Part shown: piece after piece, positions 1-9,405 of the stretch
Position numbering within the stretch: the stretch's first letter is position 1
Layout: each line of letters starts with the position of its first letter
Source: CAZIVE01 sp964542435
GTDB lineage: Bacteria; Bacteroidota; Bacteroidia; Bacteroidales; Tannerellaceae
Length of the DNA stretch: 38,656 nt
Assembly (NCBI GenBank): GCA_964542435.1
Contig: CAZIVE010000014.1
Span: 1-38,656, forward strand
Reading direction: 5' to 3'
The notes under the pieces: model-generated
Databases searched by the model: none
What the model was told of the DNA's origin: nothing
What the model saw: only the letters and a program-made list of their open reading frames with translations
Made by a program: the position numbers and the translations under genes

Positions 1-3000
1 TCTTTGTTGATGTAATCCTTCGGAAGCTTTCCAAACTGTTTGAAGAAGCAGCGGGAGAAGTAGGAGGGACTGTTGAAACCTACTTGGTAACAGATCTCAT
101 TGATGCGGTACTTTCCGGTGGAGAGTAGGGCGGCCGCTTTCTTGAGGCGGACGATCTGAATGATTTCTCCCGGCGTCATTCCTGACAAGGACTTGATTTT
201 GGAGAAAAGTCCCGAGCGACTGCATCCGAGTCCGTCAGCCAAGTCGTCGATGCTGAATCCGGAATTGGAGATGTTGTCTTCAATGAGTTTGTTCAGCTGG
301 TTGAGGAATTTCTCGTCAGCTTTGTTCTCCGCCATATCGTCTGAGATGAGAGGCATCTCTGAGAATTTCTTTCTCAGTTTCCTACGGGAATCGAGCAGAT
401 TGGCAATCTGAGCCATCAGAACCTGAATGGAGAAGGGCTTTTCAACGTAAGCATCGGCTCCGCTGTTCATTCCTTCCACTTTGCTCATGTTGTCGGTCTT
501 AGCGGTAAGCAGTACGATCGGGATATGTCCGAGATGGGTGTCTTCCTTTACTTTGTTGCAGAAGGTGAGGCCGTCCATGACAGGCATCATGATATCACTG
601 ATGATGAGGTCTGCTGGATGTTTGCTGAGAGCTTCCAGTCCTTCCTCTCCATTAACAGCGGTAATCACATTGTAGGAGTCGGAGAAATTTTCATAAAGGA
701 AATTGCTCATGTCTTCGTCGTCTTCCACGATCAGAAGCACCGGAAGGTTGGCCGCACTGGTTTCGTGGACCACTTTATTGGGTGACGCCACATTGCTGTC
801 AGAGACGAGTTCATCATTCATAGGTTCTTTCGTCTTCTTTTCCTCCACATTCTTTTGATGCAAAGGTGTTGTGATCGTAAAGACGGTAGGTTGATCAGGC
901 GTACTGTTCACTTCTATCATTCCGTGATGTGCCTCCACTAGCAGATGCGACAAAGCTAGTCCGAGTCCTGTCCCAGGCCGATAACTGCCTTTTGCCTGAT
1001 AGAAAGGTTCGAAGATTTTCTGCTGTTCCTCGATTGGTATGCCAGGGCCGTTGTCACTCACCTTGATGACGAGATGCTGTTCGTCCGCAGTGCAAGTCAG
1101 TTCCACATCGTCTTTGGCATATTTCAAGGCGTTGGTCAGGAGATTGCTGACCACTTTTGTCATGGCTTCTTCATCGAGATCAGCGATGAGTTGGCGGTTG
1201 TCCATGTTCATGGCGAAGTGGATTCCTCTCTGTTCCATCATGGGGAGAAAACGGACATAAAGATTCTGCAAGAGTTCGTAAACAGACTGATGCACGAAGT
1301 GAATGACGAAAGCGTTCTCTTCGGCCTTGCGGAAATCCAGCAGTTGGTTGATGAGTGAAAGCAGTCGCTGGCTGTTGCGGTTGATGATCTGCATATCGTC
1401 TTGAATGTTCTCCGGCAGTTGCTTCAGTCCATTCATGATCTTTTCCATAGGTCCGATGATGAGCGTTACCGGGGTTCGGATTTCATGAGCGATGAGCGTG
1501 AAGAAATTGATCTTTGCCTCATACAACTCCTGCTCCTTTTCCGCTTTCAAGCGGTGGATCTTCTCTTCCTGTCTCCGTTCGGAACGCCTTTGAAGGAATT
1601 TGAATGTGCCATAAACACCTCCAAGTATCAGCAGTACGTAAAGAAAATAAGCGCCTGTAGTCTGCCAGAATGGAGGATGAATGACGATCTTCACTTGCGC
1701 ACCGTCATTGTCCCATAGTCCGTCGTTGTTCGAAGCTATGACACGGAATACATAGTGCCCTGCTGGAAGATTGGTATAGGTGGCTTTCCGTTCGTTGCCG
1801 ACATCATTCCACTCTTTGTCGAATCCTTCCAGCTTGTATTTGTAGCGGTTCTTATAGGGAGCACTGTAACTGAGCGCGGCATATTCGATGCTGAACACAT
1901 TCTGTTTGTAGCTGAGTTCAATCTGTTTCACTACATTGATGGATTGCTTCAAGGTCCCTTTGGAATCGATGGGAACATCTTTGTTGAAGATCTGCAGATT
2001 GGTGATCATGACCGGAGGCACATATTGGTTAGAAGGAAATACCTGTGGATCGATCACGTTGAATCCGTTGATGGATCCGAAATAGATTTTTCCATCAGAG
2101 GAGAGAAGGGAAGCGCACACGCTGAACTGGTCGCTCTGCAATCCATCCCGTTTGTAGAACCTGCGCATGGATTTCGTTTTGGGATTATAGACGGCAATAC
2201 CGTTTGTCGTAGCCAGCCAGAACAATCCCTTCTGGTAGATGATGCTGCAGACAGCCTGGTTGAATCCTTCTATATGCAGTTTCTTGAAGCTCTTTTTGTT
2301 ATAATTGTAAACCCAAAGACCGTCATCTGTGCCGACCCACATCTCTTTGCCTTCATAGTTGCAAAGGGTATTGATCTGGTTGCACGGCAGAGAAAGGTTC
2401 ATGTCGGCTTTCTTCTTCAGACGGAGCCATTTCCTCGTTTTGAAATTATAGATGTAGATGCCTTGTCCCAATGTCCCGAAGTAAAGGTTGCCGTCAGGAG
2501 CATCAAGTATGTCGGTTGTCGTGGTGTTCGTCATAACGATCTTTCTGAAATCGTCTTTCTGACGGTCATAGATCATGATGTCGCTCATCGAGCCGGCCCA
2601 AAGGTTTCCATACCGATCTTTTTTCAGTGCATAAATGCTTTGCGAAGGAAGGTAATGTTTGAATGAATGAGTCTGGAGATTCATCTTGTTCAGTCCGCCG
2701 GAATAGGTTCCTACCCAAAGATTGTCATTATCCAGGCAAAGTGCATGGATATTGTGATAGGAGATTCCATTGCCTCGTCCGTCGGGAAGATAATGGGTGA
2801 ACAGGTGTGTCTTCTTGTTCATGCAGCTCAGTCCTCCGTCGTCGGAGCCGATCCATAGATTCCCCTGATTATCCTCACAGAATTTGCTGATCACATTTCC
2901 GTTCACCGAATTGTGGAATGACGACTGTTCGAATCCTTCAAACAGGCTTGTCCCAGGAGATGAATAGCTGACGCCGTCGTAGTAACTGCCGATCCAAAGT

Positions 3001-3980
3001 CCGCCTTCGCGATCTTTATAAATAGGATAGATAAAGCGGAAAGCAAGGCTGTTGCCGTTCTTTTCTGACAGTGAGACCTCTTTGAATTCGTGTGTGTGCG
3101 TATTAAAGCTTAGCAGTCCGTCGTCCGAACCAATGAGCAGCATTCCCCGTTTGTATTCGTAGATATAATGGATGTGACCGATGCCGCCAATTTTGGAATC
3201 GGGAACGAACGATGTGATTTCTCCCGTCGATTTATTTACCAGTGCAATTCCTTTGTCCCAAGTGCCTACCCATATCTGGTCCTGATAGTCGCAAAGCAGG
3301 GCATACATGGCTGATATCTTGCTATTGCCTTTTTCGTGCAGCGGAAGCGTGACGAATCGCTGTGATTTCTGGTCGAAATAGGTCAGCGTACCTTCCCGAA
3401 GTGATGCCGCCCACAATGTTCCTTGCTTGTCGATGCACAAATATCCGATCGAGTCGTTGTCCAACGGTGTCTGTTTATTCAGATGTGAATAGTTGACCAG
3501 TTTTTTGCTTTGAGGCTGGTAGGAGAAGATTCCTTGACCGAGAGTCGCAAACCACATCGTGCCGTCTTTCGTTTGCAGGATGCAGCTCATGCAGCTCTTT
3601 ATCTGTGTTCCATTACTTGTCTTCGCTGAGAAGAAGGAGAAGCATTCCGTGTTTTCATGATAAAGAGAAACGCCATTATCCGTTCCAATCCACAGCTGCT
3701 TGCGGTTGTCTTCGTAAAGCGTGTAGGAATAGTTGTTGTGAATAGAGGTCTTGTCTCCTTCGATGTTGTTGAAGTTGCGGAAGTTGTACCCGTCGAAACG
3801 GCTCAGTCCGCTGCCTGTTCCGAACCAGAGAAAGCCTTTGTGATCTTGAATGATGCAACGGATGGCGTTGCTGGGAAGTCCGTCACTTACTTCATACTGT
3901 GAGAAATGAAAGGATTCCGCACCCGCAGTCAATGACAGCAGCGAGAGGAGCATAAGGAAGTAGTAACGGAATGTGGACAT
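1..3980 (-). CDS. Hybrid two-component system (HTCS) sensor kinase/AraC-type regulator, C-terminus cut by window edge
   Basis: About 1326 codons are visible in one frame from ATG at 3980 to the window edge; frame checks at several points showed no frameshift. Order seen: signal peptide (residues 1-21); many two-component-regulator propeller repeats (about 25-690, with recurring LWIGT/LWAGS motifs); Y_Y_Y domain (about 700-765); one membrane helix (about 775-795); histidine kinase with H832 in the AHEIRTP H-box, an N-box (NLLTNALKYA) and G-boxes DNGPGIP and GTGLGLAL; receiver with acidic pocket EDDED and phospho-acceptor D1129 in SDIMMP; AraC-type helix-turn-helix from about 1225. Such proteins sense oligosaccharides in the periplasm and activate polysaccharide-utilisation genes. 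The visible length is close to the family norm, so only a few residues should be missing. The genes it controls are probably beyond the left edge, since none of its usual targets (SusC/SusD, glycoside hydrolases) lies beside it here. Confidence 0.96.
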   Translation of the reverse strand, partial: MSTFRYYFLMLLSLLSLTAGAESFHFSQYEVSDGLPSNAIRCIIQDHKGFLWFGTGSGLSRFDGYNFRNFNNIEGDKTSIHNNYSYTLYEDNRKQLWIGTDNGVSLYHENTECFSFFSAKTSNGTQIKSCMSCILQTKDGTMWFATLGQGIFSYQPQSKKLVNYSHLNKQTPLDNDSIGYLCIDKQGTLWAASLREGTLTYFDQKSQRFVTLPLHEKGNSKISAMYALLCDYQDQIWVGTWDKGIALVNKSTGEITSFVPDSKIGGIGHIHYIYEYKRGMLLIGSDDGLLSFNTHTHEFKEVSLSEKNGNSLAFRFIYPIYKDREGGLWIGSYYDGVSYSSPGTSLFEGFEQSSFHNSVNGNVISKFCEDNQGNLWIGSDDGGLSCMNKKTHLFTHYLPDGRGNGISYHNIHALCLDNDNLWVGTYSGGLNKMNLQTHSFKHYLPSQSIYALKKDRYGNLWAGSMSDIMIYDRQKDDFRKIVMTNTTTTDILDAPDGNLYFGTLGQGIYIYNFKTRKWLRLKKKADMNLSLPCNQINTLCNYEGKEMWVGTDDGLWVYNYNKKSFKKLHIEGFNQAVCSIIYQKGLFWLATTNGIAVYNPKTKSMRRFYKRDGLQSDQFSVCASLLSSDGKIYFGSINGFNVIDPQVFPSNQYVPPVMITNLQIFNKDVPIDSKGTLKQSINVVKQIELSYKQNVFSIEYAALSYSAPYKNRYKYKLEGFDKEWNDVGNERKATYTNLPAGHYVFRVIASNNDGLWDNDGAQVKIVIHPPFWQTTGAYFLYVLLILGGVYGTFKFLQRRSERRQEEKIHRLKAEKEQELYEAKINFFTLIAHEIRTPVTLIIGPMEKIMNGLKQLPENIQDDMQIINRNSQRLLSLINQLLDFRKAEENAFVIHFVHQSVYELLQNLYVRFLPMMEQRGIHFAMNMDNRQLIADLDEEAMTKVVSNLLTNALKYAKDDVELTCTADEQHLVIKVSDNGPGIPIEEQQKIFEPFYQAKGSYRPGTGLGLALSHLLVEAHHGMIEVNSTPDQPTVFTITTPLHQKNVEEKKTKEPMNDELVSDSNVASPNKVVHETSAANLPVLLIVEDDEDMSNFLYENFSDSYNVITAVNGEEGLEALSKHPADLIISDIMMPVMDGLTFCNKVKEDTHLGHIPIVLLTAKTDNMSKVEGMNSGADAYVEKPFSIQVLMAQIANLLDSRRKLRKKFSEMPLISDDMAENKADEKFLNQLNKLIEDNISNSGFSIDDLADGLGCSRSGLFSKIKSLSGMTPGEIIQIVRLKKAAALLSTGKYRINEICYQVGFNSPSYFSRCFFKQFGKLPKDYINK

Positions 3981-3999
3981 CTTTCTCTTTTTTATGGAG

Positions 4000-4007
4000 C
4001 AAATGTA
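4000..4007 (-). promoter_or_regulatory. Probable Bacteroidetes -7 box of the HTCS gene
   Basis: The minus strand reads TACATTTG, matching the TAnnTTTG -7 consensus of the Bacteroidetes primary sigma factor. It would give a leader of roughly 15 nt before the ATG at 3980. A CAA (TTG on the minus strand) occurs at 4031-4033, but at spacing 23, slightly longer than the usual 19-21. Confidence 0.5.
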
Positions 4008-4125
4008 GGCATATTCTTTGGTTTTGGATTCAAGTTGTTTAGAATTGTACTTTTATGACATTCGGTTTATGCATTTCTTTATTCCTTTGAAACGTGAACG
4101 ATGAATTACCTAAAGTGAATCTGTC

Positions 4126-5268
4126 ATGAAAAATCGGATCTCATTGCTATTGTTCGGAGTGCTTCTTTTGACTACATCCTTCATCCTTACGGGTTGCTCC
4201 AAGGATGACGATTCCGAACCGATTGTAAAACCTATTGCCGAATCTTATATTCCTGATTACGACAACGGCGATACCATATATATTAATGTAAAGATCGGCA
4301 TCGACCGGAAAGGGTGGAATAGCAAGTCAGCAGAGTATTTCCGTACGGAGCTGACCAAACAGTGGCAACAAATCACCGACCGATTCAATAACTGCGACAA
4401 GAAGCATCTTCTGAAACGTCACTACGTGTTTCATCCGGATGTGAACGACATCATTGTGTACGACGGTTGTTCCTATTGGGGCGAAAACGGAGCCAACACG
4501 AAGATGATTAATAAAATCGACAAGAATATCTTCAAACTCTGTGTGATCTACGACTTTTTCTATCAAGGTTCGGAAGCCGGAGAATATGGCGGAGGCTGCG
4601 GCGATGATGATGGCATCGGAACGATCCTTATCATCAACGCGACCGATGAGAACAAGAATGTTTACAGCAATCTCTTCGATGAGAATACTTATCGTGCCAT
4701 CACGCATGAGCTGGGACATTATCGCGGCGTCACCGATTTGTATATCGACGTGGTGGAGGCTCAGAACAATGCGGTCAACCATGAGGGATTTTCTCCGATC
4801 CATTGTTTGATGAACGACTATTGCTATACACCGGACGCTGAATCATGCTGGAGTGATTATGCCATCAAGATAATCAACAAGACAGGCAATGAGAAGAAAG
4901 CAGGCTTTATTGAGAATCTCATGCATGATGACTTCGCCGATTCTATATCGTTTACGGCAAGCAAGGCTGGAAAACCGGTGGACGCGACGCTTAAATTCTA
5001 TGCTGCGACCTATTCTTATGTCACCTGGTCTAATGAGATCGGGACAACGCCGGTGAGAAGCATGGATTTGAAGAATGGCGCATTGACGATAGACGCCCGC
5101 AATCTCTTCTATCATGGAACAGATATATGGGATCATTACCATCTGCTGTTGATTGAAGCCGACTTATCCGACGGAACGAAACTTTATCATTGGATTCCCG
5201 ATTATGAACTTCATAATGCAGGAATGGATGGTGTAAAGACATATCCGATTCAGTTTGAATCGAAATAG
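4126..5268 (+). CDS. Lipoprotein with metzincin-like zinc metalloprotease motif
   Basis: 380 residues. A lipoprotein signal peptide ends in lipobox LTGC (C24), followed by SKDDDSEP, a hydrophilic, aspartate-rich linker of the kind seen in surface lipoproteins of this phylum. The zinc motif HELGHYRGVTD (H194, E195, H198, G201, D204) fits HExxHxxGxxD, the metzincin form whose third ligand is Asp, and a possible Met-turn (CLMN, M229) follows 25 residues later, as expected for metzincins. Residues about 255-380 look like a separate beta-rich C-terminal domain. I recognise no named family. It is divergent from the HTCS gene and is followed by a strong terminator, so it is probably monocistronic. 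Predicted role: membrane-anchored peptidase in the periplasm or on the cell surface; the substrate is unknown. Confidence 0.85.
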   Translation: MKNRISLLLFGVLLLTTSFILTGCSKDDDSEPIVKPIAESYIPDYDNGDTIYINVKIGIDRKGWNSKSAEYFRTELTKQWQQITDRFNNCDKKHLLKRHYVFHPDVNDIIVYDGCSYWGENGANTKMINKIDKNIFKLCVIYDFFYQGSEAGEYGGGCGDDDGIGTILIINATDENKNVYSNLFDENTYRAITHELGHYRGVTDLYIDVVEAQNNAVNHEGFSPIHCLMNDYCYTPDAESCWSDYAIKIINKTGNEKKAGFIENLMHDDFADSISFTASKAGKPVDATLKFYAATYSYVTWSNEIGTTPVRSMDLKNGALTIDARNLFYHGTDIWDHYHLLLIEADLSDGTKLYHWIPDYELHNAGMDGVKTYPIQFESK

Positions 5269-5419
5269 ATCTGAATACTTTTACTTACATCAATTATTTG
5301 TATTGGTACATATAGGTTTGAAACCAAAATCCTGATCGTAGCATTTTGAGATCATTTGCTGTGAAGAAAGCTTAGACATTTAAGTCAGGTCGAACCAAAC
5401 GAAAGTTTATTCGATTAAA

Positions 5420-5447
5420 AAAAGCGGCTCCTTTCGGGGTCGCTTTT
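5420..5447. terminator. Bidirectional intrinsic terminator
   Basis: A 12-bp stem (5420-5431 with 5436-5447, two G-U pairs, loop TTTC) is flanked by an A-run on the left and T-rich sequence on the right. It lies between the convergent lipoprotein and P5C dehydrogenase genes and can serve both. The minus-strand direction has the better U-tract (7 T). Confidence 0.85.
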
Positions 5448-5470
5448 AATTTTAACAGTTTGGATCTATG

Positions 5471-7102
5471 TTACTTTTCTTTAAGGAAAGGATAACCATA
5501 CTGTGTTGTCGGTACGAATGTCTCCTTGATGCAACGAGGATTCGTCCAACGGATCAGGTTCAACGGACCACCGGCCTTATCATTCGTTCCGGAAGCACGA
5601 GAGCCACCGAACGGCTGCATTCCGATGACAGCACCGGTCGGCTTATCATTGATGTAGAAGTTACCGCAAGCATAACGCAGTTTGTTGAATGCAACCTCGA
5701 CTGCATAACGATCGTAAGAGAAGATAGAACCGGTCAAACCGTAAGGAGAAGTCTCGTCGCAAAGGTCGAGGGTCTCTTCAAACTTGTCATCGTCGTATGG
5801 GAAGATCGTGATAACCGGGCCGAAGATCTCTTCAACCATGGTCTTGAACTTCGGATTGGTAGTTTCAATGACGGTCGGTTCAACGAAATAACCTACAGAC
5901 TTATCGCAGTTTCCGCCGAAGACGATCTTGGCGTCAGTAGCCTGCTTCGTGTAGTCGAGATAGCTCTTGATGTTGTCGAAAGAGGCTTCGTCGATGACAG
6001 CATTGATGAAGTTGGTGAAGTCCTGAACGTCACCCATCTTGATCTCTTTCAGCATGTCGCCAACCATCTGTTTGGTCTGTTTCCAAAGAGACTTCGGAAT
6101 ATATGCACGAGAACCGGCTGAACATTTCTGTCCTTGATATTCGAAAGCACCGCGAACAATAGCTGCTGCAACTTCAGCAGGATCAGCTGACGGATGAACG
6201 AAGATGAAGTTCTTGCCGCCTGTCTCACCGACGATCTTCGGATAGGATTTGTAAAGATCAAGGTTTGCACCCATCTCACGCCACAATGTCTTGAAGGTAG
6301 CCGTAGAACCGGTGAAGTGGAAACCTGAGAGATCAGGACTGGATGTGATGACCTTGCCAATAACGCTTCCCTTGCCCGGGATAAAGTTAACGACACCATC
6401 AGGAATGCCTGCTTCCTTGAAGATCTTCATCAGAAGATAGTTGGAGAAGATAGCAGTGGTTGAAGGTTTCCAAACAGCTACATTACCCATCATGGCTGGA
6501 GCCATGTTGAGGTTACAAGCGATGGAGGTAAAGTTGAACGGAGTGAGTGAGAATACGAAGCCTTCGAGAGCGCGGTATTCCTGGCGATCCAGGAGACCTT
6601 TCTCTGAATAGGGCTGATCAGCATAGACCTGGCTTGCATAGAATGTGCTGTAGCGGAGGAAGTCAACCAACTCGCAAGGAGCATCGATCTCTGCCTGGAA
6701 CGGGTTTTTACTCTGTCCCAACATCACAGATGCGTTCATCAGGTAACGATATTTCGTAGAAATGAGTTCTGCAACGCGGAGCATCAAAGATGCGCGTTCT
6801 ACCCAAGGAAGATTTGACCAGTCTTTGTGAGCTTTCATAGCAGCGTCGATAGCCATCTGAACCTCCTTTTCACCTGCTTTCTGATAGGTAGCCAGAACAT
6901 GATGGTGATCGTGTGGCATAACAACCTCACCGGTATTGCCAGTACGAATTTCCTTTCCGCCTATAACCAACGGAATATCCCATTTTTCTGAACTCAACTG
7001 TTTCAAAGCAGCCTTTAAACCGGCTTTTTCCGGTGTTCCAGGAGCATAAGCCCAAACGGGCTCGTTATCTGGCTTCGCGAATCTAAAAATTGCATTATCC
7101 AT
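5471..7102 (-). CDS. pruA: L-glutamate gamma-semialdehyde (1-pyrroline-5-carboxylate) dehydrogenase
   Basis: 543 residues, the size of stand-alone P5C dehydrogenases of the ALDH4 type. The enzyme oxidises glutamate semialdehyde to glutamate with NAD+, the second step of proline breakdown, in the cytoplasm. Seen: general-base region VGETGGKN (E293), catalytic C327 in GQKCSAGSR, and the cofactor-loop motif FTGSTATF near 264-271. The N-terminal section (VIGGKEIRTGNTG, then MPHDHHHVLATY) is typical of the eukaryote-like ALDH4 branch used by Bacteroidetes rather than the bifunctional PutA. No proline dehydrogenase lies in the window. It appears monocistronic: a terminator follows and the next gene upstream is 326 bp away. 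A degenerate -7 box (TTTATTTG, minus strand of 7137-7144) is the only promoter hint. Confidence 0.96.
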   Translation of the reverse strand: MDNAIFRFAKPDNEPVWAYAPGTPEKAGLKAALKQLSSEKWDIPLVIGGKEIRTGNTGEVVMPHDHHHVLATYQKAGEKEVQMAIDAAMKAHKDWSNLPWVERASLMLRVAELISTKYRYLMNASVMLGQSKNPFQAEIDAPCELVDFLRYSTFYASQVYADQPYSEKGLLDRQEYRALEGFVFSLTPFNFTSIACNLNMAPAMMGNVAVWKPSTTAIFSNYLLMKIFKEAGIPDGVVNFIPGKGSVIGKVITSSPDLSGFHFTGSTATFKTLWREMGANLDLYKSYPKIVGETGGKNFIFVHPSADPAEVAAAIVRGAFEYQGQKCSAGSRAYIPKSLWKQTKQMVGDMLKEIKMGDVQDFTNFINAVIDEASFDNIKSYLDYTKQATDAKIVFGGNCDKSVGYFVEPTVIETTNPKFKTMVEEIFGPVITIFPYDDDKFEETLDLCDETSPYGLTGSIFSYDRYAVEVAFNKLRYACGNFYINDKPTGAVIGMQPFGGSRASGTNDKAGGPLNLIRWTNPRCIKETFVPTTQYGYPFLKEK

Positions 7103-7349
7103 ACTTAACTTAGATTTAAATATTAGTTACTGCTACAAATAAACGCATTTTATTCGAGAAATAATAGCATTAAAATCTAATAGAATGCTAATTAAATCTA
7201 CAGCATCGATCTTGTTATGTGAATCAATGGCTTTTAAGCCTCTGTCGCTTTCCGCACTATCTCTTTCCTTACATTCAGTAACTCTCCCTCTGATTCGGCT
7301 GGGTCCAAAGTGCGTTCGGAGGTCTATTTTTATCCTCTCCCCATACAAA
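7103..7349. other. Intergenic stretch with no recognised gene
   Basis: This AT-rich upstream region of P5C dehydrogenase is about 250 bases long. Short open frames on both strands have no signal peptide, motif or family resemblance. The only signal is the weak -7-like TTTATTTG on the minus strand at 7137-7144. Confidence 0.6.
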
Positions 7350-7386
7350 AAGGACAATCGGAGAGCTGTTTCTGCCGATTGTCCTT
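7350..7386 (-). terminator. Intrinsic terminator after the HAD phosphatase gene
   Basis: A perfect 12-bp stem (AAGGACAATCGG at 7350-7361 with its complement at 7375-7386) and 13-nt loop. On the minus strand the hairpin is followed by a five-T run. It begins 43 nt after the stop of the HAD gene and closes the truA-DUF3256-DUF3843-HAD unit. Confidence 0.88.
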
Positions 7387-7428
7387 ATTCAGTTTGTATC
7401 CGTAGATCTATTGTAAAACCTGTGGTGA

Positions 7429-8067
7429 TTACCACCGGCAATATTCCTCGAAAGAGATTCCCTTGAGATTGGGAAGTATTTTCCAGGCTTTGCCTTCCAG
7501 CGATTCGGCACTGTTGGTGGTGCTGAGAGCTACGACCTTCATTCCGGCCGCGTTTCCGGCAGCAATTCCTGCAAATGAATCCTCGAAGACGATGCAATCG
7601 GCTGGCTTCATGTCGAGATCTTTGGCTGCGAGAAGATAGCACATCGGATTGGGTTTGCCGAGCGTGATGCGATCGGCGGAGACGATAGTGTCGAAAGTCT
7701 TTTCAAAATGCAGTGCTGTTATGAGACGTTTAATCTTGTTGTCATCGGAACTGGTGACGAGTGCCAATTTGACTCCTTGGCTTTTCAGCATATCGATGAA
7801 TTCCAGCGAACCAGGCATAGGCGGAAACGGCATGTCTTTCTCAAAGTCTGTTGATGCTTTCAGAATGCTGTTCTGCTCCTCTTCGGAAAGGTTCGAGAAG
7901 TAGGTTTTCATGATGTTGGGCATGATGGTACCCTTGATTTTTGCTGCGAAGTGGTCGCCCAAGTTGTATTTCTTGCCCATCGCGTTCCAGAAGATGTCGT
8001 AGATGGGTTCGGTGTCGGCAATCACGCCGTCGAAGTCGAGTAGAGCCGCTTTCGGTTGCAGATTCAT
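7429..8067 (-). CDS. HAD-superfamily phosphatase, beta-phosphoglucomutase-like
   Basis: 212 residues. All four HAD motifs are visible: I, DFDGVIADT (nucleophile D11, acid/base D13); II, VTSSDD (around 104); III, the Lys of GKPNP; IV, EDSFAG. The alpha-helical cap between motifs I and II places it in subclass I with beta-phosphoglucomutases, phosphoglycolate and sugar phosphatases. The exact substrate cannot be read from sequence; a small phosphorylated metabolite in the cytoplasm is expected. Its ATG overlaps the TGA of the upstream DUF3843-like gene by 4 nt, so the two are very likely translationally coupled. An intrinsic terminator follows. Confidence 0.92.
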   Translation of the reverse strand: MNLQPKAALLDFDGVIADTEPIYDIFWNAMGKKYNLGDHFAAKIKGTIMPNIMKTYFSNLSEEEQNSILKASTDFEKDMPFPPMPGSLEFIDMLKSQGVKLALVTSSDDNKIKRLITALHFEKTFDTIVSADRITLGKPNPMCYLLAAKDLDMKPADCIVFEDSFAGIAAGNAAGMKVVALSTTNSAESLEGKAWKILPNLKGISFEEYCRW

Positions 8068-9389
8068 GCTTTACCTCCCTCTTTTTCTTCTGGTTTTTCT
8101 TCCGGTTTCTCAGGAGCAATGACATATTCAGAGGCCGGTCTCTCGCGCAGGAAATAGCGGGCCATGAACTGCCAGTTCTGATGGATGATATCATAGCCGC
8201 GGCCTTCGCTTTCGAGACTCTTTGTGTGGGCATCGGCCAGCATATTGTTTTTCTCCAGTTCTTCCAGCATCTCATAGTCGCAATGACGGACGATGAAGAA
8301 GGAAATGGCTTTCTCTGCGGCAGCTTGGGCGTCGTAGTATGGATTCTTCTCATCCTTGATAACCTCGACATCCTTAATGATCAGCTGTACGCCTACATCA
8401 GGTCTTGCATACGCAGCCACTCTGATCTGATCGTTGTTGGCCGGAAGTTTGACCTCTTCCTTGTCTATTTTTGCCTCTTCGATGATAAATTTCACAGCAG
8501 CAGCCATGTTTTCGAAGTAGGTGAGTGGTTGATCGCCGGCGGCAGCCTTGAACTTTTCGCAATAGCCCGCGTTCTTCTTCCTTCCCTCTTCAGTGAGTCG
8601 GGAGGTGACAGATTCGTCGGCAATCTGCTTAAACATCTCGCGGTCGGGATGATCTTCGGGCAGGATGTGTAGCAGCGATTCCGGTGAAGTATGTGCGAAC
8701 AGTACGGTTTGACCGTCGAAAGCCAAATTGTGGTACAGGTTAAAGATCAGATCCTGAAGTTCCTTCCCTTCTTTCTTCGCCTGGCCCATGAACTGCTTGA
8801 TATAAGCTTGCAGTTCGTCGTTGGTATCGGTCAGAAGATAGGAATGGTAGTGGAACCATTCGAGCAGCGTTTGATATTTTTCCATGCTGTCGTAGCGAGT
8901 CTCCTTGTCGAACAGATTCTGCATCTTATCGTTTTCCGGAGCCGTTGTCCATTCGTCGCAGAACAGATTATAGATAAGCTGCCCTGCTGCATCATTGGCA
9001 GGATTGTCAGGATTGACGAATGTTCCTTTTCGGAAGCCGTGATACTGCTGCGTGAAATGCCACAGCAGGAAACGAACATCCTCGTAATTGGCTTCGTCGT
9101 CATAATATCGGTCACTGATGGTATAGAAAGGAAGATAATTCCCCGTCAGTTTTTTCTGTTCGTTGATGAAATAGCTCCAGATGCCCAGTTTGGAGATCAC
9201 ATCCTCGAAATAGGCAGCCATTCGGATGGCAATCTGTTTTGACTCCTCAGGCTCGAACGAGTTGACCATTCCGGTGGTCTCAAGTATTTCGTAAATGCTG
9301 TTTGCGATATTTGTGTAGTAAACGTCGGTTGTGTCAACGGACGCATAAGGATGGAGTTCCAGCCAATCCTTGGTGAAAATCTTTTTCAT
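8064..9389 (-). CDS. DUF3843-like hypothetical protein
   Basis: 441 residues, no signal peptide or membrane segment, so probably cytoplasmic. The start (KIFTKDWLELHPY) and the aromatic-rich helical body resemble the Bacteroidetes-restricted DUF3843 family; this assignment is from memory of the family. The tail (about 425-441) is a low-complexity run rich in Pro, Glu and Lys. No catalytic motif was found. It sits 16 nt downstream of the DUF3256-like gene and overlaps the HAD phosphatase by 4 nt, so it belongs to the same transcription unit. Function unknown. Confidence 0.85.
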   Translation of the reverse strand: MKKIFTKDWLELHPYASVDTTDVYYTNIANSIYEILETTGMVNSFEPEESKQIAIRMAAYFEDVISKLGIWSYFINEQKKLTGNYLPFYTISDRYYDDEANYEDVRFLLWHFTQQYHGFRKGTFVNPDNPANDAAGQLIYNLFCDEWTTAPENDKMQNLFDKETRYDSMEKYQTLLEWFHYHSYLLTDTNDELQAYIKQFMGQAKKEGKELQDLIFNLYHNLAFDGQTVLFAHTSPESLLHILPEDHPDREMFKQIADESVTSRLTEEGRKKNAGYCEKFKAAAGDQPLTYFENMAAAVKFIIEEAKIDKEEVKLPANNDQIRVAAYARPDVGVQLIIKDVEVIKDEKNPYYDAQAAAEKAISFFIVRHCDYEMLEELEKNNMLADAHTKSLESEGRGYDIIHQNWQFMARYFLRERPASEYVIAPEKPEEKPEEKEGGKA

Positions 9390-9405
9390 TATCTATTAGT
9401 TGATG

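Noticed and set aside
1755..2666. A 303-codon open frame antisense to the HTCS gene
   Set aside because: The minus-strand HTCS frame is continuous here, with propeller motifs throughout; the plus-strand product has no recognisable domain.
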